This document shows, piece by piece, positions 45,348-55,876 of a stretch of 64,000 nt of DNA. The stretch spans positions 186,001 to 250,000 of the forward strand of contig NJPS01000067.1 in NCBI GenBank assembly GCA_002946415.1. Direction: 5' to 3'. The notes under the pieces were generated by a model. The model did no database searches and had not been told where the DNA came from. It saw only the letters and a list, made by a program, of their open reading frames with translations. A program made the translations under genes and the position numbers. Positions within the stretch are counted from its first letter, which is position 1; each line of letters opens with the position of its first letter. The stretch is from Rutstroemia sp. NJR-2017a BVV2 (taxonomy: Eukaryota; Ascomycota; Leotiomycetes; Helotiales; Rutstroemiaceae).

Positions 45348-46520
45348 ATGGCTCCGAATGAAGAGAAAACATATAATGTCATGTTCTATGGCCTCGGAGC
45401 GTAAGTCCATCCAGGATACAGGAGCTACCACTGTGACTGACTTCTGTTGCAGAATTGGTTCCATCTACGCGTTCATCCTGAGCAGATGTCCAAATGTCCG
45501 TCTAACGGTTGTAGCAAGATCAAATTACGAAGCCGTGAAGAATAATGTATATTACACTCAGAAAATATGAGTAATACTTACCCTTCATGCAAGCTGACAA
45601 ACCATAGGGCATGAAGATTATCAGCGAAAATCACGGAGAACACGTTTTCCATCCAGCCCACGGTACGTTACATCACTAATCCAAGTTCTTCCACTTCCCG
45701 AGACCCCTTGACTAACATCATCCCAGTCATTCGATCCCCCACGGAAGCGCCTTCCGAGCCCTACGACTATGTCGTCTGCTCCCACAAAGCCATCAACCAA
45801 GCCGCCGTCGCCTCATCCCTCAGCTCCATCATATCCCAATCCACTACCGTCGTGATCATCCAAAACGGCGTCGGAAACGAATCTCCCTTCCGCGCGCAAT
45901 ACCCCGACACCACTATTCTCTCCTGCGTCGCCTGGACTGGGGGCATCCAGTCCTCTCCCGGTGTTGTCCACCATACGAACTCGGAGAATTTGCAAATCGG
46001 AATATTCCTCAATGTGAATCTGTCGATCGTAGTCGAGAACCAACGCTTGGTTGAATTCACGGATTTGCTAGCGAAAGGGGGAACCCCGCATGAGATTCTA
46101 TCCCCCGAGGAGCTGCAGGAGAAGAGGTGGGAGAAATGTATTTGGAACTGTGCGTGGAATTGTCTGACGACGTTGACGAGGGTGCATACGCATGAGTGGT
46201 TGGAGTCGTCGCCGGAAGCGGTGACGATGACGAGGAGGTTGATGGAGGAGGTTAGTGAGGTGGCGAGGAGGGACGGGGTGAAGGTTAGGGAGGACTTGGT
46301 GGAGAGCCTGTTTAAGAGGATAATGGGTATGCCGAGTATTGGGACGAGTATGCTGACGGATGCGAGGTGTGGGAGGAGGTTGGAGCTGGATGTTATATTG
46401 GGGACGCCGGTGAGAAGGGGGAGGGAACTGGGTGTGAAGATGGAGGTTGCGGAGGTGGTTTATACGCTGTTGGTGGCGCTGGATAAGGGGCTGGAGAGCG
46501 CTGGGGAGGCGAGTGGTTGA
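45348..46520 (+). CDS. Ketopantoate reductase-like enzyme (ApbA/PanE family)
   Basis: NADPH-dependent reductase fold; true ketopantoate reductases make pantoate for vitamin B5 and CoA, but fungi carry several paralogues of unknown substrate. Four exons: 45348-45400, 45453-45546, 45608-45662, 45727-46520 (TGA), 331 residues. The first splice rebuilds the nucleotide-binding GLGAIGS motif. Then come LTVVARSNYEAV (cofactor-phosphate Arg), YDYVVCSHKAIN, VVIIQNGVGNESPF and, in the C-terminal domain, KCIWNCAWNCLTTLT with the catalytic-region Lys/Asn, and SMLTDARCGRRLELDVILG, the conserved S-x-x-D-x-x-x-GR-E-D-like motif. Third-position GC rises in the last exon. Its stop lies 213 nt before the copia element, which did not disturb it. 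Confidence 0.88.
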
Positions 46521-46728
46521 AGAGGGGATTCTTTTCGATGAGTTAGGACTGGGAAAATACTAGATGGAGGGGATCTTTGGGAATATATAGAGGTAAAAGA
46601 AACTGTTATACAGGTTGCTTTCATCAAACTAATTGTTTTGATAGGAAATTACTTCAACACAGTAGAAGAGCCTAGCCTCCCTGCAAACCGGGAGTTTGGT
46701 GAATGCACGTGATCAATAAGCGCGGTTA

Positions 46729-46733
46729 ATAAC
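46729..46733. other. Target-site duplication, left copy (ATAAC)
   Basis: ATAAC directly before the left LTR, matched by ATAAC at 52938-52942 directly after the right LTR. Confidence 0.9.
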
Positions 46734-46957
46734 TGTTGGTATGTATCAGGTTAGTTGTCACCTTACCCACTACTAGGAAGTGGCCGAAATGACTGTTGAT
46801 GATGCATGTTTCTTCTCATTCTGGGTGGGCATTGCAGCCCTTATTATATGCACCAGAAATGGTGCAATGCTGTAGACTAATTACAAATTCCATTCACTTA
46901 AAAGTGGTGGAGATTACCTCCAGTACAAGTGAATGCGCTTTGCCACTCGTCCCAACA
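46734..46957 (-). repeat. LTR, left copy (3' LTR of the minus-strand element)
   Basis: 224 bp with TG...CA termini within a 6-bp inverted end TGTTGG/CCAACA. I found no difference from the copy at 52714-52937. Confidence 0.95.
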
Positions 46958-47109
46958 CTGGCAGCTCTTCAGAAAATGGACAAAAATGGGAATAGTTACA
47001 AAAGAAAGAAAAAGTAAAAGAAGGTGCTTCTGGTAGCACAGCTAGTGACCAATCTGTACTGTCGCTTCCTGGTGCATTCCCTATGCACTGTTCGTATCTG
47101 TTCCCCGTT

Positions 47110-50100
47110 TTATGGTCTCTCTACCCATTCTGTAACCTTCCATTTAATTGTATTCGTGTCGATTAGGTCCCGCAGAGCAGAGCAAGGTGCTCCCTTTGTT
47201 ATCGCGTCTGCTGGATTGGAGCCGCCGTCGATCCACCTAATCTCTGCAATTTCTCGCCGTTCGTACGACTGTCGTAGTGCTATCACATCGATCATGAGCT
47301 GCTTCTCGGTAGTTGTTCCTAGCTTAACTAGGCATTCGTAGAGCGAATAAGAATCCGTAGCAACTACGATCGGGATAGGATCGTTCTTTCGTCCAAGAGT
47401 CTCGTCGAACGTCCCTTTTAGCGCAGCGCTAATATCGAATCCTAGTGCTAGACCGTAGAGTTCTGAAGCTAGAATGCTTCTCGTGACTCTCTTGCACTTA
47501 ACTGAGGTCCAGTGGACTATATTCGCTTTGTCGGTGGTATCTGCGAGCACAATTACGTACCCGATCTGCGAAGAGAGGTCTCTGTTGTTGGCAAACGAAG
47601 TATCTGTAAATATGATCAACTTCAAGGTATCTGGATCGAGTGGGACGAATCTGAGTCCTCTGGTAGAGTTGTCGATCTGCTATTGGATGCGTTTGTTTAG
47701 AGCTTCGGCATCCGCTTGCTTAGGATTAACATACTGGGCAGTATAAGAGAGGTCGTAGGATGCCTCTGGCTGACACATTGTAGCGATATATGCTCTGCGA
47801 GCGTGTTGTGCAATGTATTGGTCCTTTGGGGTGACTGCCTTCCGTTCCTTTCCTCTTTGAGAGACGAGGTCGACGTTGTACTTCAGCTGAACTGGGCTGA
47901 GTCTCTCGCACTGCTGCAACTGGTTGAGTTCGATTTCGCTATCTTTGTTCAGGGTAATCGTGCCTCCATTGAACTTAATAGACTGCCCAACTTCGAGCTT
48001 GGTTCGTTCCTTTGCCTGGAGGCCTGCTGCCCTTAGTTGCTTTTCCTCTTGTTCTGCGAACTCGTCGTTGGCGATTATTAGGGTGTCATCGACCTGCATT
48101 CCTACAAATCCAATCCCATTTGTTCGTGTATGGAGCAGGTATGGATCGTATGTCGATTGACTCATACTGAGCCTGTTCATATGGTGGTCGAGGTAGGTCT
48201 TGAACCAATGGTTACCAGCTTCTGGTATTCCGTAAAGAGGCTTGACAACGCGTAGAACAAACCCTGGAAGCAAGTTCATCTCTGCTGGTGCTCTAATGAA
48301 GAATGTACGAACTAGTTCTGATACTGCTTGTGTATAAGCCTATACAATGTCTCGCAGGAAGATATTGAGGTTTTCTTTCTTGCGGAGGATTACTGCAATG
48401 ATGAGCAGAATCCTTTGGCTGACGCGTTGAATTGTAGGTGACTGCGTCAATATGGTATTCTTTAACAAGTCGTTGTAGGCTTGGACGACTAGTCGTGACT
48501 TCTCGTAGGTAGTGCTTGTTCCTTTATTCCTGGTTTCGTCGACGAATCTCGAGTTAAAGATACGGGTTCCTGGTGGCACATTATCAGTATGGACGATCTC
48601 GAACACTCCCTTCTCTAACAAGCCATTGATCTCTTTGCATCTCGATTCGATATATGTTGACGGAACGAGAGTAGGTGGTTCGCTGTAGTTATCGTCCTTT
48701 CCGAGGTAGAAGGTCATGTCCGCAATTGCCTGTCGATTTGACCATACTTTGCGTGGTCTTCCTGATGTTGTACTACGTAGCTGTCGATGTTCAGGTTCCT
48801 GCTACTGACTCTTGTCCCCTTGTGCCTCTTGTTCGCTTTCGTTTCCTTCGATTTCGCTGTCATGCTCTTCGATATGTCCATCGGAAGGCTCTAGTTGGCG
48901 TAGAAAAGGCTTAACTGATGTGGTTCTAAATGGTATAGGTCCGCTGCTCAATTCGATATAGCAGGTTTCGCCTTCAATAGCGATTAGTTTGAATAGGCCA
49001 GTCTATCTGCCTCGTCGATTATTGCTAGCTTCTCTCCAGACGAGTATTTCTGATCCAAGTTGCAGATCATGAATGACAGTGGTTGACGGACCGTTTCTCT
49101 GATTAAGACCATCTTCAACCATTCTCTTAGCTCGCAGCGCCGAGATCTCTACTATTGCCTTCTTTATTGCTTGAGATCGCTGCGCAATTGTAGGTGTCGG
49201 AGGGTTATAATCGGTCATTCGGGGATATGTGCCAAACACGAGCAATGTAGGTACGATTCCGTCAGGACCAGTAGTATCGTTTACAGTCTTAACTGCCATC
49301 TGTAGCGCTATATCTCTGTTGAATCCTGTTTCTCTAAGCTCCTCTTGTATAATCTGATATGCTCGGCGAAGGAACTGGTGGTATCGTTCGACAATTCCGA
49401 CAGACCAGTGTGCTTCGATTGGAACGCTTTTGGTCGTTATTGCTATTGTTGCTGCTGTTTGGACGAATTCCTTGCTGACGAAGTTCGTGCTAGCGTCGTG
49501 GACAATGTAATCTGGTGGTCCAATGTAGACGTCGATCCAGCACATCTTTAGCACGTCCCAGGTATGCTTCGCAGATATATTGTCGAGCTATCTTGCAGCT
49601 TGGAATCGTGTTGCTTCGTCGACGACGTGTAGGAGTGGTTTTCCATCAATGTATATGATATCTACTACAATTGAGTAGTTGAACTGGACATTATCTCGCA
49701 GATTAAACTTGAACCGGCCAGGTGCCTTGCTATGTTTTTGGCAGTGTTCGCAGTATTTGGTCAACTTTTCGATTGCCTTCTTATCAATATCATTATGGCC
49801 GGCGTGTTCGAGCATGCGTTGTAGTCTCTTGACAGACGGGTGTCCGAATCTGCAGTGTAGTCGTCGTAGTTCTACATCTGTCAGGAAGTATTCTGCGTTT
49901 GTGATAGTATCGTAGATATAAGCAATCGGGTTGATCTTCCAGATTAAGAACGGATGGCCGAATCTGCGAATGATAGGATGTTTATCGGTGTTTGTAACAA
50001 GGACATTCTCGACGTTATTGAGGTATGCTCCTAGTCGGTCAAGGTCTGCGAGACTTAGCAAGAAAGGTGTATCTGCTTTGATGATATGGAATTCGACGCG

Positions 50101-52398
50101 GCCAAGTGGCATATCGATATGGATCGATCCCATTGATGTAACAGCTTCTCCCTTTCCGAATTGCACGCAGGCTGCTCCTGCAGTGGTTGTATCAAGGGTT
50201 GTATTCGCGAGTCGCTCATATGCTTTATATTGGCCGTGTCCGACTGTTGAGCGTCGTGTAGCTCCTGTATCGATCATGATACCGTAGAACTCGCGGTCAT
50301 TATAGCGAAGCTTCGTACTTCTTGCTCTTATTTGTGCGGTCATCGCGTGGCTGTAGGAGTTATTCGCAAGTACAGCGAACATTTCCTGCCCGTCAACTGG
50401 TCCAACTGTACAAATATAGGTTCGTATATCATTATCGGAGTCTTCGTCGTCTTGAGTATCGCTTTCTAGATAGACTTCTGCTACTAATGCTTCGAGTTCT
50501 TCGTCTGTATCGTTTCCTTCTGAGCCCTTATAATCGTGGATATACTGGTTAATTTTCTTCTCGAATCTCTCCTTGTTGCCATTATTGCTGCCGAACCTAT
50601 CTGTATATGCTTTTCTTGACGCGTCGCGCTCTTCTTGCGTATGTTTTGTTGACCAATAGCCGACCTTCTTGTATACAAAGCATTTCTTATAAGATCCTCT
50701 TGGTGCTGGAGGTCGCCTCGAGCTGCGTTGGGTATTGCTGCTGCTGCGAGCGTAGGAGCGGTCGCTGTAGAGGGTCTGTGGCGCGACAGCAAGTGCGGTA
50801 GAGGCTGACGATTCTGGCTTATTGTAGAAGGTGTGCGACTTGCTCTGCGGATGTGCCAACTGCTATGTATTGATTGAGTCTCGAAGGCAAGTGGTAAACT
50901 CGTTGACAGTCGGTGGCAGTCGGAAGCAGGCGTTCGAACATGCTTCCACTGGCTGGTATGCCATCAAGAGCTTGTTGTGCAAGAATGGGTCAGTCCTGTA
51001 GGCAGGATCTAGTGCTCTTCGCAGCTGTTGTAGTCGACCGACCATAAGCGTAAAGCACTCTGTAATCGTCTTCCCTTCGTTCGCCTCCATAAATCCCTTG
51101 AGTGTAGTATTGTTCCATTCTGTCAATACTTCCCTCTGCTTCTCGGGTCCTTCGAAGTAGGTACGCATTATGTTGCATATATGGACGACTGGGAAGGTAG
51201 TATTGGTAAGACTGAGGTAGTAGTAATCCAGTGCTTCGTCCTTTAGCATTATAGGAAAAGCAAGGTAGAGCATAGATTCGGGGATGTCAGTTCGACGACA
51301 TAAGTCCAAGAAGATGCCGTACTTATGATCGAAGTTATCGTTTGATCCGGAGTATCTAATTTCCTTGTAGTACAGCTTTGCAAGTGTGCCGAGTTCTCTT
51401 CCTATGCCGGTTGGTCGATTGCTCCTGCTGTCGTATTCTGCGCCTGCTGGTGCACTTGCCGATGTACCTGCCGGTGGGAAATGTCCGGATTCATCTGTAG
51501 TGTACTCTTGTTTAGGTGGTCTCCTCTCGCTGCTTGTAGTTGTATGCATCGATGCAATTGGTGAGTTTCCGTCTGGCGGTTGTGTATACTGCGGTCCATT
51601 TGGAGGTGGGGGAGGTGGACCTGCATACGGTTTAGGCGGAGGAGTAGGTGGTGTAGGTGCCAGTCTCGTTGAGGGTGGAGGGGCAGGACCTGCTTGCCCT
51701 CCGCTGGCTTGCCTGCTGGTGTGGAAGTATTCTGGTCGCTGTTGTGGTCTTATTGGTTGCTTCCCTTTTTGCCCTGGTGCAAGCCGTGGAGTGGCGACAG
51801 GGGAGTTGCGTGGAGCAAATGACGATCGTGCTTGAGCTTCTCTCAGGGCTTGGGTTCGCGGAGTGTAGATCTGTCCTGCTGGCTTGTCGCCATTCTGCAT
51901 TCTCTCAATAATGTTCCCTGATCTGAACTCAAAGGATTTGTCTTTTGTAGCTTCCCAGATATCCTCTAAAGACCATTCGTGGAACACCTGAGTGGCAGCC
52001 TAGACTTGTAAAGCAAGTGGTTTTGCTTGATCCTTTCCAACCCAAACGCCATAGCTTCTTAGAACCTTGCGGAGGCGTACTAGGTTGAGGTGATCGACAA
52101 GGTCGAAGTGCTCAAATACGAATGAGCTGAAGTCGTGCTTGTAGATCTCGTGCAGTTCGCGGTCGTATACCCCTGCTGTATCGTATTCTTGTATCTTGAA
52201 TGCAATATAGTCTCTGATCTCAGTACGACTGAGTTGGTTGATATCGAAGGATTCTCTCCAGTCTGTTTGTTGATCCGGTGGTACAGCGGATTGGGATGAT
52301 TCTGAGTGGTTTTGTTGCTCCTGTTGGGGGTTGGAGTCTTCGTACGATTCCCCTTCGTCTTCGAAAGGGGTTTGATAGTGTGATATAGAATGTGACAT
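47110..52398 (-). pseudogene. Copia gag-pol polyprotein, one frame broken by seven TAG codons
   Basis: From ATG at 52398 to TAA at 47112-47110 there is one continuous frame of 1763 codons, with no frameshift, interrupted by TAG at 52002, 50865, 49590, 49005, 48804, 48342 and 47682 (first base on the minus strand). Order: gag with a Pro-rich segment; zinc knuckle near 50682; protease (IMIDTGA); integrase zinc finger (HCRFGH and CEHCQKH) and catalytic core (Asp in VVDII, VHDAST, Glu in VERYHQFLR); RT (KPLYGIPEAGNHW, MQVDDTL); RNase H (IIFTDTSFANN, ASELYGLALG, ATDSYS). Several TAGs sit where relatives, as I recall, have Trp (49590, 49005, 47682) or Gln (48342). The zinc knuckle has two Cys replaced by Tyr (CFVYKKVGYW). 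All are G-to-A or C-to-T changes at CpA/TpG, as in RIP. Confidence 0.92.
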
Positions 52399-52687
52399 GG
52401 TGACAGTTTCGCTAGGCTGGAGCGAGTGCGTGAAATGACGCAGAAACTGACTACTCCTGTAGCAGTCAAGATCCTTGATCTCTCCCTGAGTCCCGTACTC
52501 AGTTCGAAGATCCTTAGCACCTGTGGTTTGTAGCTGCCGGGTCCCAGTGCCTCGGGTTCACTACAAGTCAGGTCTCTTCTGATTTCCTAACCAATGCCGC
52601 AACAGGTTCTCTGCACAGAGCGGTTGATCCGGCGGGTCCAGTACCTCGTCGGATTCTGTACTTTGTGGGTTGAACAAGGTGTAGCGC

Positions 52688-52713
52688 CTGATCTGTGAAT
52701 TCACACTGATCAG
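52688..52713 (-). other. Palindrome at the primer-binding position of the copia element
   Basis: Immediately inside the 5' LTR, where a tRNA primer normally pairs, lies a 26-nt near-perfect palindrome: CTGATC and GATCAG arms around TGTGAATTCACA, with a two-base bulge. No match to the initiator tRNA-Met was recognised. Confidence 0.6.
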
Positions 52714-52937
52714 TGTTGGTATGTATCAGGTTAGTTGTCACCTTACCCACTACTAGGAAGTGGCCGAAATGACTGTTGATGATGCATGTTTCTTCTCATT
52801 CTGGGTGGGCATTGCAGCCCTTATTATATGCACCAGAAATGGTGCAATGCTGTAGACTAATTACAAATTCCATTCACTTAAAAGTGGTGGAGATTACCTC
52901 CAGTACAAGTGAATGCGCTTTGCCACTCGTCCCAACA
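52714..52937 (-). repeat. LTR, right copy (5' LTR of the minus-strand element)
   Basis: 224 bp, same sequence as the left copy. Transcription of the element should start here and run toward lower coordinates. Confidence 0.95.
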
Positions 52938-53020
52938 ATAACACCTTTGGCTTGTGGTTAGTTCATATAACTCTTCTTCTCACTCCCGCGATGCTGCTAC
53001 CAGTGCTAGAGCCCCTTCCC

Positions 53021-54289
53021 TCACTTTTGCCTCTCCGCCTGTGCCTTCTCGTGTGCTTGCTCCCATGCTTTGCGCCGCGCATCTCTGAGCAGCTCCCGTC
53101 GCTCTTCAATATCCTCTGACTTCCACCACCTTTCTTCCCAGTCAAGCAACTCTCCAGGGAAGAACTCCTTGACAAGAGCATGCCCGCACCCGCGGTGTTT
53201 CTCCTCAAATTCCATTATCGTCCACATCACTTTCTGCTCAGCGAAGATCTCTGGTACAACCTGGCCTCCATTTCCACTGCTGACGAGCTCGATAGGTAGG
53301 CCAAGCGCCGCAGGAGTCCGCGGTACGCTCGCCACAATCAGGTTTTGCACCATGCCAGACCCACCGACGGCGAGCAAATACCACGTGTCTGTCTTGATGC
53401 CACAACATGTAACCAAAAATACGAGCCAGAGTAGAGCCAGTGCCGAAGTATAGATGCGCGTTGTTTGTAGATCAGGCGCTCGTCCAGCAGCTAGAGCTTC
53501 GAGGTCAAAACCATGATCAGCACCAAGAATCACAATCACGTGCTGATTTCCATTGCCCATGGTCACGGCCACATCCTTATTCCTAGCTTCCGTGGACTAT
53601 TTCTCCTTTCGCCACTGAGGCAAGGACGCAGACATGTATGCTAGCGATGTCCCGGCAGCAGTAGCGAGAAATATACCCCAGTTGCGGTGAAGAGCCCACG
53701 GGATTGCCGCAATACCCAGTTGGAGCAGAGAAACGAGGATGCCACTCCACCACGCCCAGTCACGAGCGGGCAGGCCTGGCTTCGAATCATCAACCCATTT
53801 ATACACAGCGATGCACAGAGCAGCATTGGATAGACCCAAAGTCACATTAGCGTCAGCGGGATCCTGACTAGTTGACGACTGCCCATTCTCCTCATCGGAA
53901 CGTACACGGGGATGCAGCATGCGGTCCTTCACATCGTCCGGCATCCAGGAGTTATAGTCTTTGACAAATCTTCCCAGGAGCCATGATTTATTGTCGCGAT
54001 AATATCCATTCTTTAGGTTGACTACTTTCAGCGATATTTCAGGCGGACAGCGCACCAGTAGCTTATTGTCTCCTACAGCGCCTACAACTGCCGAAACCGC
54101 ATATGCGACCCATCCGAAGGAGAAAGCTATAGGCGTGAGAGTCCTGCCGGTGAGACAGGCTAGAGCAAGGAGGATAACGTCACCGCCGACGATGAGGAGG
54201 ACGGAGAAGACGTCGCCAGGGTTCTTCCACTGGGCTAGAAATTGTTCACTGATATCGCCTGGACCGTCGAATATTGCAAGCATTGCCAT
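53021..54289 (-). pseudogene. Fungal multi-pass membrane protein with one in-frame TAG
   Basis: One frame of 423 codons from ATG 54289 to TGA at 53023-53021, interrupted by TAG at 53599-53597. It starts MAMLAIFDGPGDISEQFLAQW and continues with hydrophobic segments (VFSVLLIVGGDVILLALACL, IAFSFGWVAYAVSAVVGAVG, WWSGILVSLLQLGIAAIPWA, IFLATAAGTSLAYMSASLPQW). After the TAG it has GNGNQHVIVILGADHGFDLEALAAG, two more helices and an acidic/basic tail. I recall this widespread uncharacterised fungal family, whose members usually have Trp just after the LPQW-x-x-EK motif. TAG here fits TGG to TAG. Upstream and downstream parts both remain family-like, so the lesion is recent, or the stop is read through. 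The copia element starts 84 nt beyond the stop. Without the lesion the gene would look functional. Confidence 0.8.
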
Positions 54290-55876
54290 AGATAATCAAT
54301 TGAGGTTGAAAGTGAAGCAGATAGTGATGATTTCAATTCAGATGAGGCAGGTGGTATGTAGGTGGGCTAAATATGTTATGGCTTCACTGATGCCGATATA
54401 GTATTTAGCCAATTGTTTCGTGACAACTACTATAAGAAGTTGGGTATTTTTGCAATACGAGGTTACACATACCGGGCAACGGAAACCATTGTGCGTCACT
54501 CATATAAATATATTAGCCATGAGGGAGAAGTGGCTGCCTATAAGGCGTCGATGGCGTTGATGGCGTTAAACAGCTGATGAGTAGCTGAATAGAGTTACAC
54601 TAGTTAGGTTGAAACTACACCTATCATTAATTACCGCTAATTAAGCTATAATTCACTCTGTTATTCAAAGTCAAAAGTAAATTCACAGCTATTTCTATGA
54701 ATTAATCCTATTATCATTCCAGATACCGCCGTTGTATTTCATGTTCTGATCTTCCAAGTTTGGCCCCAAATTTGTGCAAGGTAGTATTGAGATCTACCTA
54801 AAGACCAATCGACCAAGCTTAAAACTTCATACAAGCGTACAGTACGATCCATCAGGAAAAGAAGTGACCGGCAGTGAATAAAATCAGAGCCCTAGGTTAG
54901 GAATTCTAAGGGTTACAATATAGTCTCTGTTCCGGACAGGACCACTTTGGCCTGGAGCATTGCTGCCTTGTACGGAACGCAGTACAAGTTATAGAATCCC
55001 GCATCTTCCTTCCCCTGATGCCTCATTTGGACATACATGATGCAGTCACCGAAAAGAACCCGAACCTGGTATTTCAACACTGGTTGGCTGTCGTCCCACA
55101 GATTGGGGACCATGAGGCCCTCGACATTGCGGAATTACTCCTCGGGCCTTATTTGTAGAGATTACGAATGCGGCGCGACGAATAACAAGCAAGACTAATA
55201 CTGTGTAGGAGGGAGCAACAAATGTCGAGGAGTCAAGGACGCTGATAAACTGGACTGCGTGCCTGGAAATGAGGACGATGGAGATAGATAAGACGAAAGG
55301 CCGGACGTAAATACTTTCGCGGGAACTACGAGAACAGACAGATGGAACGCCAGCGAAGGTGAAAGGAGTATTGGGTAGGGTCGAAGCTGCCCAAGCAAAG
55401 GTCCACGAGTGCGAGAAGGCTCGAAAGCAAGACATTGCTGCACGTGCTATGGCTGGGAAAAAAACACACAGTATTACGGTGGTTAGGCTGAATATCGGTT
55501 TGACCGATTCTGTAAATGAGTCCTTGGTTGTAGTGGTTGCGGCAGTGGGGATCGAATATTTGCGGATCAAGCTATCACTTCTGCTACATATTGGGAGATA
55601 GCGACAGCGAGAGGAATCGCGGCTTCTATAGGAAAGGAAGCTTCCACTGCAGAGCTTTCGGTAGAGAAAGGTCGTAGGCACTGCCCGTAGGATCCTTTTT
55701 GGATTACTACAAGGAAAGTAGGTCAAAGAATAACGAAAGCTAAGAATATTTGGATATATAAAGTTGGGATTAGGAAAACACTAGATGCCAGATGGAGAAC
55801 TTCCTTGCAAACATTCGGAGATGGAAGCAATTATAATATATATCACCCCAAGCCGCACTTAAAATTGGAAATATTC
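54290..55876. other. AT-rich region with uncertain short frames
   Basis: The 54290-54900 part is TA-rich and looks decayed. Minus-strand frames at 55046-55726 (226 codons, no ATG at its start) and 54913-55113 (66 codons, LFGDCIMYVQMRHQG...) are open, but I recognise no family, and they overlap without a clear splice. The longer one has hydrophobic stretches. They may be remnants of one gene. Confidence in either is low. Confidence 0.4.

Larger units (their letters stand above)
46734..52937 (-). mobile_element. Ty1/copia LTR retrotransposon, structurally complete, 6204 bp
   Basis: Two 224-bp direct repeats, identical by eye, start TGTTGG and end CCAACA. They enclose gag-protease-integrase-RT-RNase H in copia order on the minus strand. 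The insertion is flanked by a 5-bp direct duplication ATAAC (46729-46733 and 52938-52942), proving a standard integrase-made insertion. The coding frame is interrupted by seven TAG codons (see the coding entry). Identical LTRs argue for a recent insertion, while the stops argue that the copy is defective. It sits between the reductase gene and the membrane-protein gene. Confidence 0.97.

Noticed and set aside
47110..52398. Alternative genetic code with TAG as Trp or Gln
   Set aside because: Several ordinary genes in the window (dienoyl-CoA reductase, permease, complex I subunit, GH27) end in TAG at the expected place, so TAG is a normal stop here.
55046..55726. 226-codon minus-strand frame as a gene
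   Set aside because: It has no ATG near its start, no recognised motif and an uneven composition; kept only as an uncertain frame in the region description.
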